Source: Orychophragmus violaceus (Eukaryota > Streptophyta > Magnoliopsida > Brassicales > Brassicaceae). Taken from it: a DNA stretch of 64,000 bases. Shown here piece by piece: positions 1-11,853 of this stretch; the stretch's first letter is position 1; the number at the start of each line of letters is the position of its first letter. The stretch is taken from NCBI GenBank assembly GCA_030180135.1, contig CM058230.1, positions 15,501,082 through 15,565,081 on the forward strand. The letters are read 5' to 3'. The position numbers and the translations under genes were made by a program. A model generated the notes under the pieces. That model did no database searches. It was not told where the DNA came from and worked only from the letters and a program-made list of their open reading frames with translations.

Positions 1-545
1 GCCTAATCAGTGTCTTTATGATCACCAGTTACGGCTGACGTTTGACAAAGTCAAGACGAACCAATCCATGTAAGAGAGGACATGATGAACTCAGGTCTAA
101 GGACTACTCTCTTTAGTCGTAATGAGAAACTCTTATGACACTCATATACATCTTGTAGAGTTCTCATTAACGGGTCAAGTCCGATCATGTGTTCTCTAAC
201 ACATATCTATGTGATTGACTTTAATACACTTATTAAATGACTCCATGAAACATAGTCATCAGTCACCTCACATACTAGTCTCACGTGGTTGTTAGTGTCC
301 CATTTTAACAACCTCGACTAGGGACCATTTATAATTTATGTCATTTGTTTCTTATAGGGTTTCATGATCAAGTCACATACTTGATGACCTATAAAATGTC
401 ATAAATTACTTTGGGACAATATATATTTAATTATTCACAATTAAATAATGCTGAAACAATTTCATTAATATAACATAACTAAATTATGTTTTTCGAACAT
501 CAAGTCATAACTAAAAACCAAATATAACTCCCACTGAAAACAAGA
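1..545 (-). other. 3' noncoding end of copia element D
   Basis: This is the non-coding stretch downstream of the D pol frame on the minus strand. It matches the equivalent part of element B at about 4900-5460 almost line for line (shared phrases such as acggctgacgtttgac and gaactcaggtctaagg), which identifies it as element 3' noncoding DNA. The polypurine tract and 3' LTR of D should lie just left of the window. No reading frame of substance was seen. Confidence 0.75.
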
Positions 546-2944
546 TCATATCTTAAGAAATCTAATCCCTACAGCAGCAGTGTGAAACTCATGCTTAGGC
601 CTTGGGAGGGGCTTGGTCAGCGGATCAGCTACGTTCTCATCAGTCGGGACTCTGCTGATCTTCACATCTCCTCTATTCACAATATCACGGATAAGGTGAT
701 ATCGCCTTTCTATGTGTTTGGATTTCTGGTGTGATCTAGGTTCCTTTGCTTGCGCAATGGCTCCATTGTTGTCACAATACAAAGCCACTGGCTCAGAAAT
801 GCTAGGAATCACACCAAGTTCAGTGATGAACTTCTTGATTCAAACAGCCTCCTTTGCCGCTTCAGAAGCAGCGAGGTACTCAGCTTCAGTCGTGGAATCT
901 GCTACAGTGTCCTGCTTGGAACTCTTCCAGCTGACTGCACCGCCATTCAGGCAGAAGATGTAACCAGATTGTGATCGGAAATCATCTTTGTCTGTCTGAA
1001 AACTTGCGTCTGTGTAACCACTTACTACCAGCTCATCACTTCCTCCGTACACCAAGAATTTATCCTTAGTATTTCTCAAATACTTCAGAATATTCTTGAC
1101 TGCTGTCCAGTGACTTTCACCTGGATCCGATTGGTATCTACTCGTCATGCTTAAAGCACAAGCAACATCTGGACGAGTACAGAGCATGGCATACATGATG
1201 GATCCCAACGCCGAGGCATAGGGAATCCGACTCATGCGATCTCGCTCAGCAGGTGTCTCAGGACACTGCTTCTTGCTGAGACTTATGCCATAAGACATTG
1301 GTATGAAGCCCTTCTTGGAATCTTGCATTCTGAACCTGTGTAAGACTTTATCGATATAAGTGTCTTGACACAGTCCAGTCAACTTGTTTAATCTATCTCT
1401 ATAGATTCTTATTCCAAGAATATACGCGGCTTCTCCCATGTATTTCATTCAAAAACCACTTCCGAGCCAAGTCTTAACAGAATGTAACAACGGAACGTCA
1501 TTTCCGAGAAGAAGTATGTCATCCACATACAACACGAGAAATGCAACTGCGCTCCCACTAGTCTTCTTGTAAACACATGGTTCTTCTTCGCTTCTGATGA
1601 AATCAAACTTTTTGACTGCTTCATCAAAACGAAGATTCCAACTCCGAGATGCTTGCTTCAATCCATAAATGGATCGATGAAGCTTGCATACTTTCCTAGC
1701 TGCATCAGGATCGATGAACCCTTCGGGCTGTGTCATGTACACATCCTCTTCCAGTATTCCATTAAGGAATGTTGTTTTCACGTCCATCTGCCAGATCTCA
1801 TAATCATAATGAGCAGATGTTGCTAGGAGAATCCGAATGGATTTAAGCATGGCGACAGGTGAATAGGTTTCTTCATAGTCAATACCATGAATTTGTTTGA
1901 AACCTTTTGCCACTAGCCTTGCTTTATATATCTGAATATTTCCATCCACATCAATTTTCTTCTTGAAAATCCATTTACACTCAATGGGTCTTGCACCATC
2001 GGGTAAATCAACCAAAGTCCATACTTGGTTCTGTGACATGGATCCCATTTCGGATTCAGCGGCTTTCAGCCACTTTTCGGAGTCAGGGCTCATCATCGCT
2101 TCTTCAAAATTCGCTGGCTCGTCACTGTCAATGATCAAAAAATCATGACAATTGGTTACGAGAAATCCATATCTCTCGGGTTCGTGACGGATCCTTTCGG
2201 ATCGGAGAATTTCAGGCTCCACAGGCGCCGTCTCTACAACTCTTTGTAGATCCAACTGTTGCTCTTCCTCTACGGGTTGAGCATTTTCCTGCGGTTCTCG
2301 AACTTCTTCGAGTTGTACTTTACTCCCACTGTTTTTCTTGGAAAGAAATTCTCTCTCAAGAAAGACGCAGTTCCGAGAACCAAACACTTTGTTCTCGGAT
2401 TGGTTGTAAAAGTAGTATGCCTTGGTTTCCTTAGGATAACCAATGAAGTAGCATTTATCAGATTTGGGCTCGAGCTTATCTGTAATTAATCTCTTAACAT
2501 AAGCTTCACAACCCCAAATCTTCAAGAAAGACACATTCAGAACATTTCCACTCCACATCTCATGTGGTGTCTTTGCAACTGATTTTGACGGAACCCTATT
2601 AAGTGTAAACGCAGACGTTTCTAGAGCGTATCCCCAAAAGGATAATGGAAGAGTTGAGAGACTCATCATTGATCGAACCATATCTAATAAAGTCCGATTC
2701 CTCCTCTCAGACACGCCATTCCTTTGTGGTGTTCCAGGAGGAGTGAGTTGTGAAACAATTCCACAATCTCTCAAATGATCACTGAATTCTTGGCTTAAGT
2801 ATTCTCCTCCACGATCTGCTCGAAGAGCCTTAATACTTTTGCCAAGTTGATTATGTACTTCATTTTGGAACTCTTTGAACTTTTCAAAGGATTCCGACTT
2901 GTGTCTCATTAGATAGACATAGCCATACCTGCTGAAATCATCAC
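546..2944 (-). pseudogene. Copia D: integrase-RT-RNase H part of pol, decayed
   Basis: Minus-strand Ty1/copia pol remnant. Reading right to left it gives the integrase core (RADRGGEYLS, then GVSERRNRT with the catalytic Glu), the integrase C-terminal region, reverse transcriptase (VDGNIQIYKARLVAKGF; YVDDILLL catalytic box near 1520) and RNase H (GYTDASF, STTEAEY, CDNNGA). The frame is kept over about 2.4 kb but is broken by at least two nonsense codons: one after GSGF at about 1446 (Ser in related copies) and one after EAAKEAV at about 838 (Trp in related copies). Gag, protease and the integrase N-terminus are missing because the sequence switches to another segment at 2944. The last 369 bp reappear at 17631-17999, so C is probably the missing 5' half. 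The protein would act in cytoplasmic virus-like particles, but this copy cannot make it. Confidence 0.93.
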
Positions 2945-3884
2945 TATGGAGCTTCCGAATCTATTTCTCATTTACTTTACTCGATTGTGAATCCAAGCGA
3001 GTCTGGCCATGCTCCTAAGGTTAAAACCAGTCATTCTGAAGATGTTAAGTGTCGTTATTGTAATGGTTATGGGCATTTGAAAAGAAACTGCAATAAATTC
3101 TTGGAAGATTATGAGAAGCTGAAGAAGACGTACAAGACTTCTTCTTCAGGTATTATGTTATAGAAGTAAATGTTACTTCTAATAGTCCTACTTATTGGGT
3201 ATTTGATACCAGCTGTGATACTCATATTTTGTGAAAATGTGCAGGGCCTGAGCAAAAGTAGGATTATGGAGAAAGGACAAGTGGATCTATGCGTGGGAAA
3301 TGGAGCAAGAGTTGCTGCATTAGCCATAAGAGTATTTCATTTGCTTTCTTTTATGACATGTTTTGAACTTAAAACTGCTACTATGTATCTGCTATGAGCA
3401 GAAAGATTATTTCTATTCCCTGTTTGGATATGGAAGGATATCAGTTTTCAAATTAAGAATAAGTGTTATTCCTTTGATTACAGTTATATATTTTATAGTA
3501 GCAATCCATTAGAGAATGGACTTTATGTTCTAAACTAGAATGTGCCTAACTATAACATTAATACCAAGAGATTCAAGTCAAATGATACGAATCAAACTTC
3601 TCTCTAGCATTGTCGTTTTGGGCCACGTAAATGAGAAATAGATTCGGAAGCTCCATAGTGATGGGCTTTTGGGCTCATCTGATTATGAATCACAATGAGT
3701 AAAGTGAATCTTGTTTATTGGGTAAAATGACGAAGGCCCCTTTCAACAAAGGTAGTGTCGATCGACACAAACTTTGCGTCGGTCGATACAGGTTGCGAAC
3801 GATCAAAATGAAAGGGCCAGAGGCTTATTGGGCTTTATACATACGGATGTATATGGGCCGATGAGCACTAGTGCTAGAAATTAC
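2945..3884 (+). pseudogene. Inverted fragment of copia B gag-protease-integrase
   Basis: Decayed copia sequence in plus orientation, opposite to its neighbours. It begins at a switch point where D sequence (aaatcatca) passes into ctatggagcttccg, a phrase found inside B near 15376. It then runs as gag with a zinc knuckle (CRYCNGYGHLKRNC, about 3050-3090), protease remnants (VGNGARVAALA) and the pre-integrase region, ending with gatgagcactagtgctag before the B LTR. From about 3630 to 3870 it is the reverse complement of B 15165-15400, including a 53-bp hairpin insertion (3751-3803 here, 15233-15285 in B). It also covers the zinc knuckle and protease start that are deleted from B itself. Stop codons and frameshifts are frequent. 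I infer a rearranged second copy of B, not an independent gene. Confidence 0.8.
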
Positions 3885-4294
3885 TGAAGGAATTTCAAGC
3901 AGATCCTAATCCAATTAGGCAGTCCTGGTCTGAATTCCAAGCCTAGGATCTAGGGTTCATGTAATTGAATCTAGGGATCTCAGAATTACCTGGTGATTAG
4001 CAGCGGAAGATTTTCAGATAATCGAGATCTTAAAGCTCCTCAAGTGTTGCGCCTCTACTGGTATCCACACGCACACAAACTAGATCGGATCGGGATGCTA
4101 GTGCCGTTGAGATCTGATCTCAAAATTGTTACACGAACGATTCGTGTTATATGGTTTTATAAACTCTCACGTTTTAACTAACCTTACGATCATATACACA
4201 TCACATTATTAATGTTAGTGGGCTAAGCCCTAATATTAATTAAGAGATCCTCATCTCTTATCGTGAAGCATATATATATATACATATTATATCT

Positions 4295-4325
<31 letters not shown>

Positions 4326-4612
4326 ACATCTCTTAAAACGTGAGTATATATATATATATGTATATATTATATCTTATATAATATATATAACATGTATATA
4401 AAACATTATAAAACCCATTATATCATTGATCCAGTTTGCTTAGGTGTGTGACCCTGTAGGATCATATAACACTAGCAATGAGTTCTAAACTCATTGATCA
4501 TAGGTGGCTTCTAGCAAAGCATTATGACTACCTAGTGTCACATGATTGTCTCATCTCGACAATACGACTTTTACTTAGAATAAGTACAATAGATTTCAGG
4601 ACATTCCCAACA
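3885..4612 (-). repeat. 3' LTR of copia B
   Basis: This 728-bp long terminal repeat begins TGAAGGAATTT and ends TTCCCAACA on the plus strand; on the element strand it starts TGTTGGGAATGTCC, a common copia LTR start. It matches the partial LTR at 17305-17630. It contains a run of TA dinucleotides at about 4265-4325 and 4350-4390, the only strongly AT-repetitive part. The sequence next to it inside the element is the polypurine tract, which fixes the orientation. Confidence 0.9.
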
Positions 4613-5407
4613 ATCTCCCACTTGTACTGGAATCATCTATTCCTATAATCCCTTCGTCACTATATCTCGATCTGGCATAAGGCAAGATCTGTGTCACCCT
4701 TATTTAGCCAAGATCACGTTCATCGAACTCCGATCTATACTGACAATACAAACGACTGACAATCACCTCGTTTGAGTGTGGCCACACATTTCTCAGTATC
4801 AAATCTTCGATGGGCCCTGAGATATTTATCTCCTGTTATATAGGAGGGACAAATCCCATCTTGTTTCATCCCTGTTTCTTCACACACTTCATGATACGCC
4901 CAATCAATGCCTTTATAGTCACCAGTTACGGCTGACGTTTGACAGGGTTAAAGCGGACCAATTCATATGTAAGAAAACATGATGAACTCAGGTCTAAGGA
5001 CTATACTCTATAGTTATAATGAAAACTCTCATGACACTTATATAACTATCCCGTAGAGTTCTCATCAGTGGGTCATGTCCGATCCTGTGTTCTCCAACAC
5101 ATATCTATGTGATTGACTTTAATACTCTTATTAATGACTCCATGAAACTTAGTCATCAGTCACCTCACATACTAGTCTCACGCGGTTGTTAATGTCCCAT
5201 TTTAACAACCTTGATCAGGGACCAATCATGATTTATGTCATTTATTATCTATAGGGTTTCATGATCAAGTCACATACTTGATGACCTATAAAATGTCATA
5301 AATTACTTTGGGACTATTATTTAATAACCATTATTAAATAATACAGATGTCAGATTTCAATAACATAATCAAATTATGTCTATACGAACATCATATCATA
5401 ACTAAAA
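4613..5407 (-). other. Copia B polypurine tract and 3' noncoding region
   Basis: The first bases (4613-4625) read on the minus strand as CAAGTGGGAGATT directly abutting the LTR, the typical copia plus-strand primer. The rest is non-coding and similar to the D 3' end at 1-545 and, more distantly, to 7029-7878 of A. No open frame of interest. Confidence 0.8.
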
Positions 5408-6391
5408 TTAATAACAATGACTCCCACTAAAATTAAGATCACATCTTAAGACATCTAATGCCTTTAGCAGTGGCCTGACCCTCATTCGCCCTTGCTCAGC
5501 GTGTGTCGAAAGACACTGCGTCTTGCTAAGAGTAATACCAAGAGTCATTTGCACGAAGCCCCTTTTTGGAATCCTGCATATTGGACATGTGCAAGGCCTT
5601 ATCACTATAAGTATCTTGACACAATCCAATTAGCTTATCCAATCTATCTCTATAGATTCTTATTCCAAGAATTTATACGGTTTCTCCCATATTTATTATA
5701 GAAAAACAACTTTCGAGTCAAGTCTTAACAGACTGAAACGATGGAACTTCATTTCCGAGAAGTAGTATGTTATCAACATACTATACTAGAAATGCAACTG
5801 CGCTCCCACTAGTCCTCTTGTAAACATACGGTTCCTCTTCGTTCCTGACGAAATCAAACCTTTTGACTACTTCATCAAAACGAAGATTCCAACTCCGAGA
5901 TGCTTGCTTCAATTCATAAATGGATCGGCGAAGCTTGCATATCTTCCTAGCTTCATTAAGATCAATGTAAAACTTCAGGTTGTGTCATGTACACATCCTT
6001 TTCCAGAATTCCATTAGGAAAACTGTTTTCACATCCATCTGCCAGATCTCATAACCATTATGAGTGGCGGTTGTTAGGAGAATCCGAACGGACTTTAAGC
6101 ATGTTGACTGGGGAATAGGTTTCTTCATAGTCAACACCATGAATTTGCTTGAAACCTTTTCCACCAACCTAGCTTTGTATATCTGAATATAACCATCCAT
6201 GTCATCTTTTCTTCTTGAAAATCCATTTACTCACAATGGCTTTTACACCATCGGGTAAATCAACCCAAGTCATACTTGGTTCTGTGACATGGATCCCATT
6301 TCGGATTCATCGGCTTTCAGCCATTTTCGGAGTCAAGGCCCATCATTGCTTCTTCAAAATTCGCAGGCCCGTCACTTTCAATGATCAATAG
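5408..6391 (-). pseudogene. Copia B: 3' part of pol, RNase H mostly deleted
   Basis: Minus-strand RT remnants: IYKARLVEK, ILLTTATHNGYEIWQMDVKT and the C-terminal GFVQMTLGITLSKTQC motif can be read in short frames. Compared with D, about 660 bp covering most of RNase H is gone: the 3' end at about 5480 jumps directly to the sequence that precedes RNase H. Several small indels break the frame. At 6391 the sequence is interrupted by element A and resumes at 14144: gtcactttcaatgatcaata on the left and atcatggcaattggttacga on the right are adjacent in D near 2130. Confidence 0.88.
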
Positions 6392-7028
6392 TGAAGGATT
6401 GTTTAGTGTATCCTGGTTCAATTCATCAGATTAATTGATCCTACTAAACATGCCAGATCTAGGTTCTCTTGCTAGAATCATAAAGGATCTCACCTGTTAC
6501 CTTGTTTTGCAGCGGAAAGAGGAGGTACGGGTCAGAGATCAGCAGAACCACCAAGAGATAGCTCCTCCAAAGGGTCACACACGCACACAGCAGGAAATTG
6601 GCTGCTAGACCGAGAGGAGAGAGGCGCAGAGAGAGAGAGAGGGAGGCGCAGAAGTTGGCTAAGGAAAAAGAGCTAGGGCAAGTTTTATTCATAAAACCCT
6701 TGTCTAGTTCTATTGGGCCTTTTGGGCCCAATTCCCAGTTTGATTAAATCCCTTGGATTTAATCAGGCCCTTTAGTCTCTCTAAGTACAGTAAATGCCTA
6801 GCACTTTTACCGTACTTCTGCTAAACCGTTCCTACACATTTTCCTGTTAGCTTAGGCGTGTGACCCATATGGGATCATATAATAAAGGCAATAAGTCCAA
6901 GACTTATAGATCATGAGCGGACTCTAGCAAGCCATCATGACCCCCAGTATTATATGACTTATGTCTGATCATTGACATACTCTTACTTTCTAGAGACAGT
7001 ACAGAGATTACTGGACATAATTCCAACA
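6392..7028 (-). repeat. 3' LTR of copia A
   Basis: 637-bp LTR, TGAAGGATTG to AATTCCAACA on the plus strand. Copied at 13502-14138 with one base change seen. An 89-codon frame within it is present in both LTR copies but resembles no retroelement protein and is probably chance. Confidence 0.95.
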
Positions 7029-7878
7029 ATCTCCCACTTGAACTGGAATCTCTGTATTCATAATCCTTTTGTCTCAATATCTCGATTAGTCATAAGGCAA
7101 GATTAGTGTCATCCTTATAAAGCCTAATCTTGTTCATCGGACTCTGATTTGATACTGACAATCCAAACGACTCGGGAAAGTCCGTTTGAGCATGGCCATG
7201 CATTTTCCAGTATTCAAATCTCCGATTGGCCTAAAGATATTCACTCCATTTATATTGGAGGGACAAATCCCGTCTTGTTCCATCACTGTAAACTACTCAT
7301 TTCATAATACACCCAAACAAGGTCCTTATAACTATCGCTTAACGACAGTGTTAGACAATGATCAAAGTGCATTAGTTCATGTGCAGTCACATGCATGCGA
7401 ACTCAGGTCTAAGGACTATACTCTATAGTCGTAGTAAGAATCTCTTATGACACAGATATAAATATCCTGAAGAGTTCTTATAAGCGGGTCTTGTCCGGTC
7501 GTATGTACCCCAACATACACCTATGTATTGACTTTGATGCCGTACATCTATGACATCCTGAGACTTTGTCATAAGTCACATACCAATCTAGTCTCACGCG
7601 GTTGTTGGTGTTCCAATTTCAACAACCTTCGACTAGGGACAGGATGATATAAGCCATCTATCAAATATAGGGTCTCATGATCAAGCTAAATGACTTTGAT
7701 GACTCAAGATCAAGTCACTTACTTCGATGACCTATAAAATGGTTTATATCATTTTGGAACGATTATTTCATCACAGTTAAAATAATCTTGAAATAATTTT
7801 ATTATTAAACATCTCAAATGTTTTACAAGAACATATCAATAACTAAATAAAGCCCTCAAACTCCCACTCAAATTTAGA
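7029..7878 (-). other. Copia A polypurine tract and 3' noncoding region
   Basis: The 12 bases next to the LTR read CAAGTGGGAGAT on the minus strand, the polypurine tract that primes plus-strand DNA. The other ~840 bp lie between the stop codon of the polyprotein and this tract. They are about 95% similar to 20444-21291 of E and contain no convincing gene. Confidence 0.85.
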
Positions 7879-10800
7879 TTACATTTCAATGTCTCTAATG
7901 CCTACAGCTTCAGTCAGGAACTCGAGCTTAGGTCTTGGGAGTGGATTTGTCAATGGATCAGCGACGTTATCATCAGTCTGAACTCGGCTGATCCTGACTT
8001 CCTTTCTATTAATGATGTCACGTATCAAGTGAAATCTTCTTAGTACATGCTTGGATTTCTGGTGTGATCTTGGTTCCTTTGCCTGAGCTATAGCACCATT
8101 GTTATCACAAAACAGTGCCAGAGGCTCAGCCGCATTTGGTATCACACCTAGTTCAATAATGAACTTTCGTATCCAAACAGCTTCCTTCGCTGCTTCTGAA
8201 GCGGCGATATATTCAGCTTCTGTAGTGGAATCAGCAACGGTGTCTTGCTTGGAGCTTATCCAACTGATTGCACCGCCATTCAGACAAAAGATATAACCGG
8301 ACTGTGACCGGATATCATCTTGGTCTGTCTGGAAACTTGCGTCCGTAAATCCACTGACTTCAAGCACATTACTTCCACCGTACACCAAGAACTTATCCTT
8401 AGTATGTCTTAGATACTTCAGGATATTCTTGACGGCAATCCAATGGTTTTCACCTGGATTTGACTGGTATGTACTCGTCATGCTCAATGCATAAGCAACA
8501 TCAGGACGAGTACATATCATGGCATACATGACAGATCCTATTGCAGATGCATAAGGAATATTCTTCATGCGCTCAAGCTCAGCAGCCGTCGTGGGGCTCT
8601 GCTTCTTGCTTAGCGTTGTGCCATGTACCATTGGCGTGAAGCCCTTCTTGGAATCTGCCATGCTGAATCTATGCAGGACTTTGTCAATGTATGAATCTTG
8701 ACACAAGCCTATCAGCCTTTTAGATCTATCCCGGTAGATCCTGATTCCAAGAGCGTATGCGGCTTCACCCATGTCTTTCATGGAAAAACAACTTCCAAGC
8801 CAGTCCTTTACCGACTTCAGCATTGGTATGTCATTTCCGAGAAGTAGTATGTCATCGACATACAGAATAAGAAATACTATCTTGCTCCCACTAGTTTTCT
8901 TATACACGCATTGTTCTTCTTCGTTTCTGATGAAGTCAAATTGCTTGATCGCTTCATCAAAACGAAGATTCCAGCTCCTCGATGCTTGCTTCAATCCATA
9001 AATGGATTTATGAAGCTTGCATACTTTCCCAGCATTCTTTGGATCTATGTAACCGTCAGGTTGTGTCATATACACATCCTCTTCCAGAATACCATTCAGG
9101 AAGGCGGTTTTCACGTCCATCTGCCAAATTTCATAATCATGAAAAGCTGCAGTTGCTAGTAGAATCCGAATAGATTTCATCATAGCCACTGGGGAATAGG
9201 TTTCATCGTAATCCACACCGTGAACTTGTCTGAAACCTTTTGCCACCAACCTGGCTTTATAAATCTGGACATTTCCATCCACGTCAATCTTCTTCTTGAA
9301 GATCCATTTGCACTCGATGGCTTTTACACCAGCGGGTAAATCAACCAACGAAAACACTTGGTTGACCGACATGGAGTCCATTTCGGAATCTGTGGCCTTA
9401 CGCCACTTAGAGGAATCTGGGCCCATCATGGCTTGATTGAAGTTCGATGGTTCATCACCATCAATGATCAGAAGATCATGACAGTTAGTCACGAGGAATC
9501 CTTGATATCTCTCGGGTTCGTGACGGATCCTCCCGGATCTTCGAACTTCAGGTATTACAGGTTCAGGCTCTACAATTTCTTGTAGGTCCTCCTGCTGCTC
9601 TTCCTTATTAGGTTGAGCAGTATCCTGTTCATCTTGAATTTCTTCAAGCAGTACCTTACTCCCACTGTCTTTCTTGGAGAGAAACTCCCTCTCAAGAAAG
9701 CTACAATCCCGGGCAACAAAAATCTTGTTCTCAGAACGCAGGTAGAAGTAATAAGCCTTGGTTTCCTTCGGATAACCAATGAAGTAACATTTATCAGACT
9801 TTGGTGTAAGCTTGTCAGAGATCAATCTCTTGACATAGGCTTCACAACCCCAAATTCTAAGATAAGACAGCACTGGAGCTTCTCCAGTCCATAATTCATA
9901 TGGTGTCTTTGCTACTGCTTTTGATGGCGCTCTATTTAGAGTGAACACTGCTGTTAGCAGAGCATATCCCCAAAGGGATATTGGAAGGTCTGTGTGACTC
10001 ATCATAGATCGAACCATATCCAATAAGGTCCGATTTCTCCTCTCAGACACACCATTCCATTGTGGTGTTCCAGGAGGAGTGAGTTGGGATACGATCCCAC
10101 ACTCTCTCAGATGATCACTGAATTCTTGGCTTAAGTATTCTCCTCCTCGGTCAGACCGAAGAGCCTTAATGCTTTTGCCAAGTTGGTTCTGTACTTCATT
10201 TTGGAATTCTCTGAATTTCTCAAACGATTCAGACTTATGTTTCATCAAATAAACATGTCCATACCTACTGAAATCATCAGTGAAGGTAATGAAGTACTGA
10301 TAGTTTCCTCTTGCATTTGTGGACATTGGGCCACACACATCAGTGTGTATCAAGCCCAATAAGTCACTGGCCCTCTCGTTAGGTTTATTAAAGGGGGCCC
10401 ACGTCATTTTGCCCATCATGCAGGATTCGCATTTCTCACATGACTCAAAGTCAAACGAGCCAAGAAGTCCATTCGTATGGAGCCTCTTAATGCGTTTCTC
10501 GCTGATGTGCCCTAAACGACAATGCCATAGAAACGTTCGGTTCTCTTCATTAGGTTTGAACCGTTTGGTATTAATGTTATAAATTGGCGCGGATTGATCA
10601 AGTATGTAAAGCCCATTCGTAAGAGGGGCACAACCATAGAACAAATTGTTGCGATTGAAGGAACATAATTTATTCTTAACTGAAAAATCATAACCTTCCA
10701 AATCCAACAAAGAAATTGAAATAATATTTCTGCTTATCGCAGGTACAAAATAACAATTATTGAGTTCTAAAACCAATCCCGAAGGTAAAGACAACAAGTA

Positions 10801-11853
10801 TGTGCCTACAGCTAGTGCAGGAACTTTCGCTCCATTCCCAACTCGTAGCTCCACTTGTCCTTGCTTCAGCCTCCTACTGTTGCTGAGTGCCTGCATATTA
10901 GTACAAATATGAGCCCCACAACCAGTATCCATAACCCATGAGGTATTATCAGAAGTAGTTGTATTAACTTCTATAACAAAAATACCTGATGAAGAAGTCT
11001 CGAGAGTCTTCTTCTTCAATTCCTTTAGACCTTCCAGGAATTTCTTACATTCTCTCCTCCAATGCCCTGGTTCTTTACAGAACCTGCAGATGTCAGTAGG
11101 CCCAGCCTTGGATTTGGGCTTGGGCTTTGGCGTGTCCTTGTCCGAGACTTGAACAGCCTTAGCCTTTCCCTTGTCCTTGGCAGAGGATTTCTTAAAGCCC
11201 TTGCCCTTTTGCACCATAAGCACATTGGGGTCCTTGGCTTTACTCAAGTTGGGCTCTGCAGTCTTGAGCATTCCGTGAAGCTCAGGCAATGTCTTACTCA
11301 AGCCATGCATATTGAAGTTCAGAATGAACTGATCATAGCTTGCAGGTAAAGACTGCAGAACGATGTCGCAGGCAAGTTCCTGGCTGATAGGACAGTCGAG
11401 TTTCTGAAGATGATCGAGATAACCCATCATCTTCAAGACATGAGGACTCACTGCCGCATTTGCAGCCAACTTACAGTCTAAGAGGTTCTTAACTGTCTGG
11501 AACCTCTCAGTCCTTGCCTGCTCCTGAAAAAGCGATTTCAGGCTTGCCATTATCTCGATGGGCGACAACACACTCTCGAACTGCATTTGCAGCTCAGCAG
11601 TCATGGTCGCCAACATCAGGCAATAGACATCATTTTCATCTGACGAATGCTTTTCCCAAGCATTATGCAGAGTCCTGGCGGCATTGTTAGGAGGCCTCTC
11701 GGGGAGGGGATCACGAAGGACATAATCCTTCTTCTCCTGCTTGAGGACCAGCCTCAAGTTCCTTGACCACGTCAGGAAGTTCGTTCCAGTCAGCTTCTCC
11801 TTGTCGAGAACAGACCGGATTGAGAATGTGTTTTGTGTGCTTGTAGTAGTCAT
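7879..11853 (-). CDS. Copia A Gag-Pol polyprotein, intact
   Basis: 1,324-residue Ty1/copia polyprotein in one frame. Gag occupies about 1-250 and ends in the zinc knuckle CRFCKEPGHWRREC (256-269, CX2CX4HX4C), which packages the RNA. Protease has the catalytic D-T-G at 309-311. Integrase has an HHCC finger (H444, H449, C475, C478) and a catalytic triad D505, D568, E604, spacing D62D35E as usual for retroviral-type integrases. Reverse transcriptase has D913 (WQMDVKTAF) and the YVDD box at 998-1001. RNase H has D1171, E1214 and D1250 and ends near ADPLT. The first ATG is taken as start because Gag begins right after it. Length is normal for plant copia. About 30 residues differ from the E copy; A alone has W485 (MTWAPF), I1199 (SWISSK) and N1303 (LTNPLP), which may lower activity. 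No separate Gag stop is seen, so Gag excess must arise some other way. Confidence 0.96.
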   Translation of the reverse strand: MTTTSTQNTFSIRSVLDKEKLTGTNFLTWSRNLRLVLKQEKKDYVLRDPLPERPPNNAARTLHNAWEKHSSDENDVYCLMLATMTAELQMQFESVLSPIEIMASLKSLFQEQARTERFQTVKNLLDCKLAANAAVSPHVLKMMGYLDHLQKLDCPISQELACDIVLQSLPASYDQFILNFNMHGLSKTLPELHGMLKTAEPNLSKAKDPNVLMVQKGKGFKKSSAKDKGKAKAVQVSDKDTPKPKPKSKAGPTDICRFCKEPGHWRRECKKFLEGLKELKKKTLETSSSGIFVIEVNTTTSDNTSWVMDTGCGAHICTNMQALSNSRRLKQGQVELRVGNGAKVPALAVGTYLLSLPSGLVLELNNCYFVPAISRNIISISLLDLEGYDFSVKNKLCSFNRNNLFYGCAPLTNGLYILDQSAPIYNINTKRFKPNEENRTFLWHCRLGHISEKRIKRLHTNGLLGSFDFESCEKCESCMMGKMTWAPFNKPNERASDLLGLIHTDVCGPMSTNARGNYQYFITFTDDFSRYGHVYLMKHKSESFEKFREFQNEVQNQLGKSIKALRSDRGGEYLSQEFSDHLRECGIVSQLTPPGTPQWNGVSERRNRTLLDMVRSMMSHTDLPISLWGYALLTAVFTLNRAPSKAVAKTPYELWTGEAPVLSYLRIWGCEAYVKRLISDKLTPKSDKCYFIGYPKETKAYYFYLRSENKIFVARDCSFLEREFLSKKDSGSKVLLEEIQDEQDTAQPNKEEQQEDLQEIVEPEPVIPEVRRSGRIRHEPERYQGFLVTNCHDLLIIDGDEPSNFNQAMMGPDSSKWRKATDSEMDSMSVNQVFSLVDLPAGVKAIECKWIFKKKIDVDGNVQIYKARLVAKGFRQVHGVDYDETYSPVAMMKSIRILLATAAFHDYEIWQMDVKTAFLNGILEEDVYMTQPDGYIDPKNAGKVCKLHKSIYGLKQASRSWNLRFDEAIKQFDFIRNEEEQCVYKKTSGSKIVFLILYVDDILLLGNDIPMLKSVKDWLGSCFSMKDMGEAAYALGIRIYRDRSKRLIGLCQDSYIDKVLHRFSMADSKKGFTPMVHGTTLSKKQSPTTAAELERMKNIPYASAIGSVMYAMICTRPDVAYALSMTSTYQSNPGENHWIAVKNILKYLRHTKDKFLVYGGSNVLEVSGFTDASFQTDQDDIRSQSGYIFCLNGGAISWISSKQDTVADSTTEAEYIAASEAAKEAVWIRKFIIELGVIPNAAEPLALFCDNNGAIAQAKEPRSHQKSKHVLRRFHLIRDIINRKEVRISRVQTDDNVADPLTNPLPRPKLEFLTEAVGIRDIEM

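Noticed and set aside
4265..4390. TA-rich tract as an origin or promoter
   Set aside because: Simple dinucleotide repeat inside an LTR; nothing else supports a function.
6459..6731. 90-codon frame in the A LTRs (again at 13569-13841)
   Set aside because: Duplicated only because the LTR is duplicated; no similarity to a known protein and absent from the E LTR.
7186..7428. 80-codon plus frame in the 3' noncoding DNA of A (again at 20601 in E)
   Set aside because: Opposite to element transcription, low-complexity composition, no initiation or domain evidence.
8771..9173. Plus-strand frames of 60-95 codons opposite the copia polyproteins (also 9358-9894, 10319-10582, 11062-11349, 18690-19059, 22184-22586, 24448-24765)
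   Set aside because: They are antisense shadows of the conserved pol and gag frames and recur at the same offsets in A and E because the coding strand is conserved.
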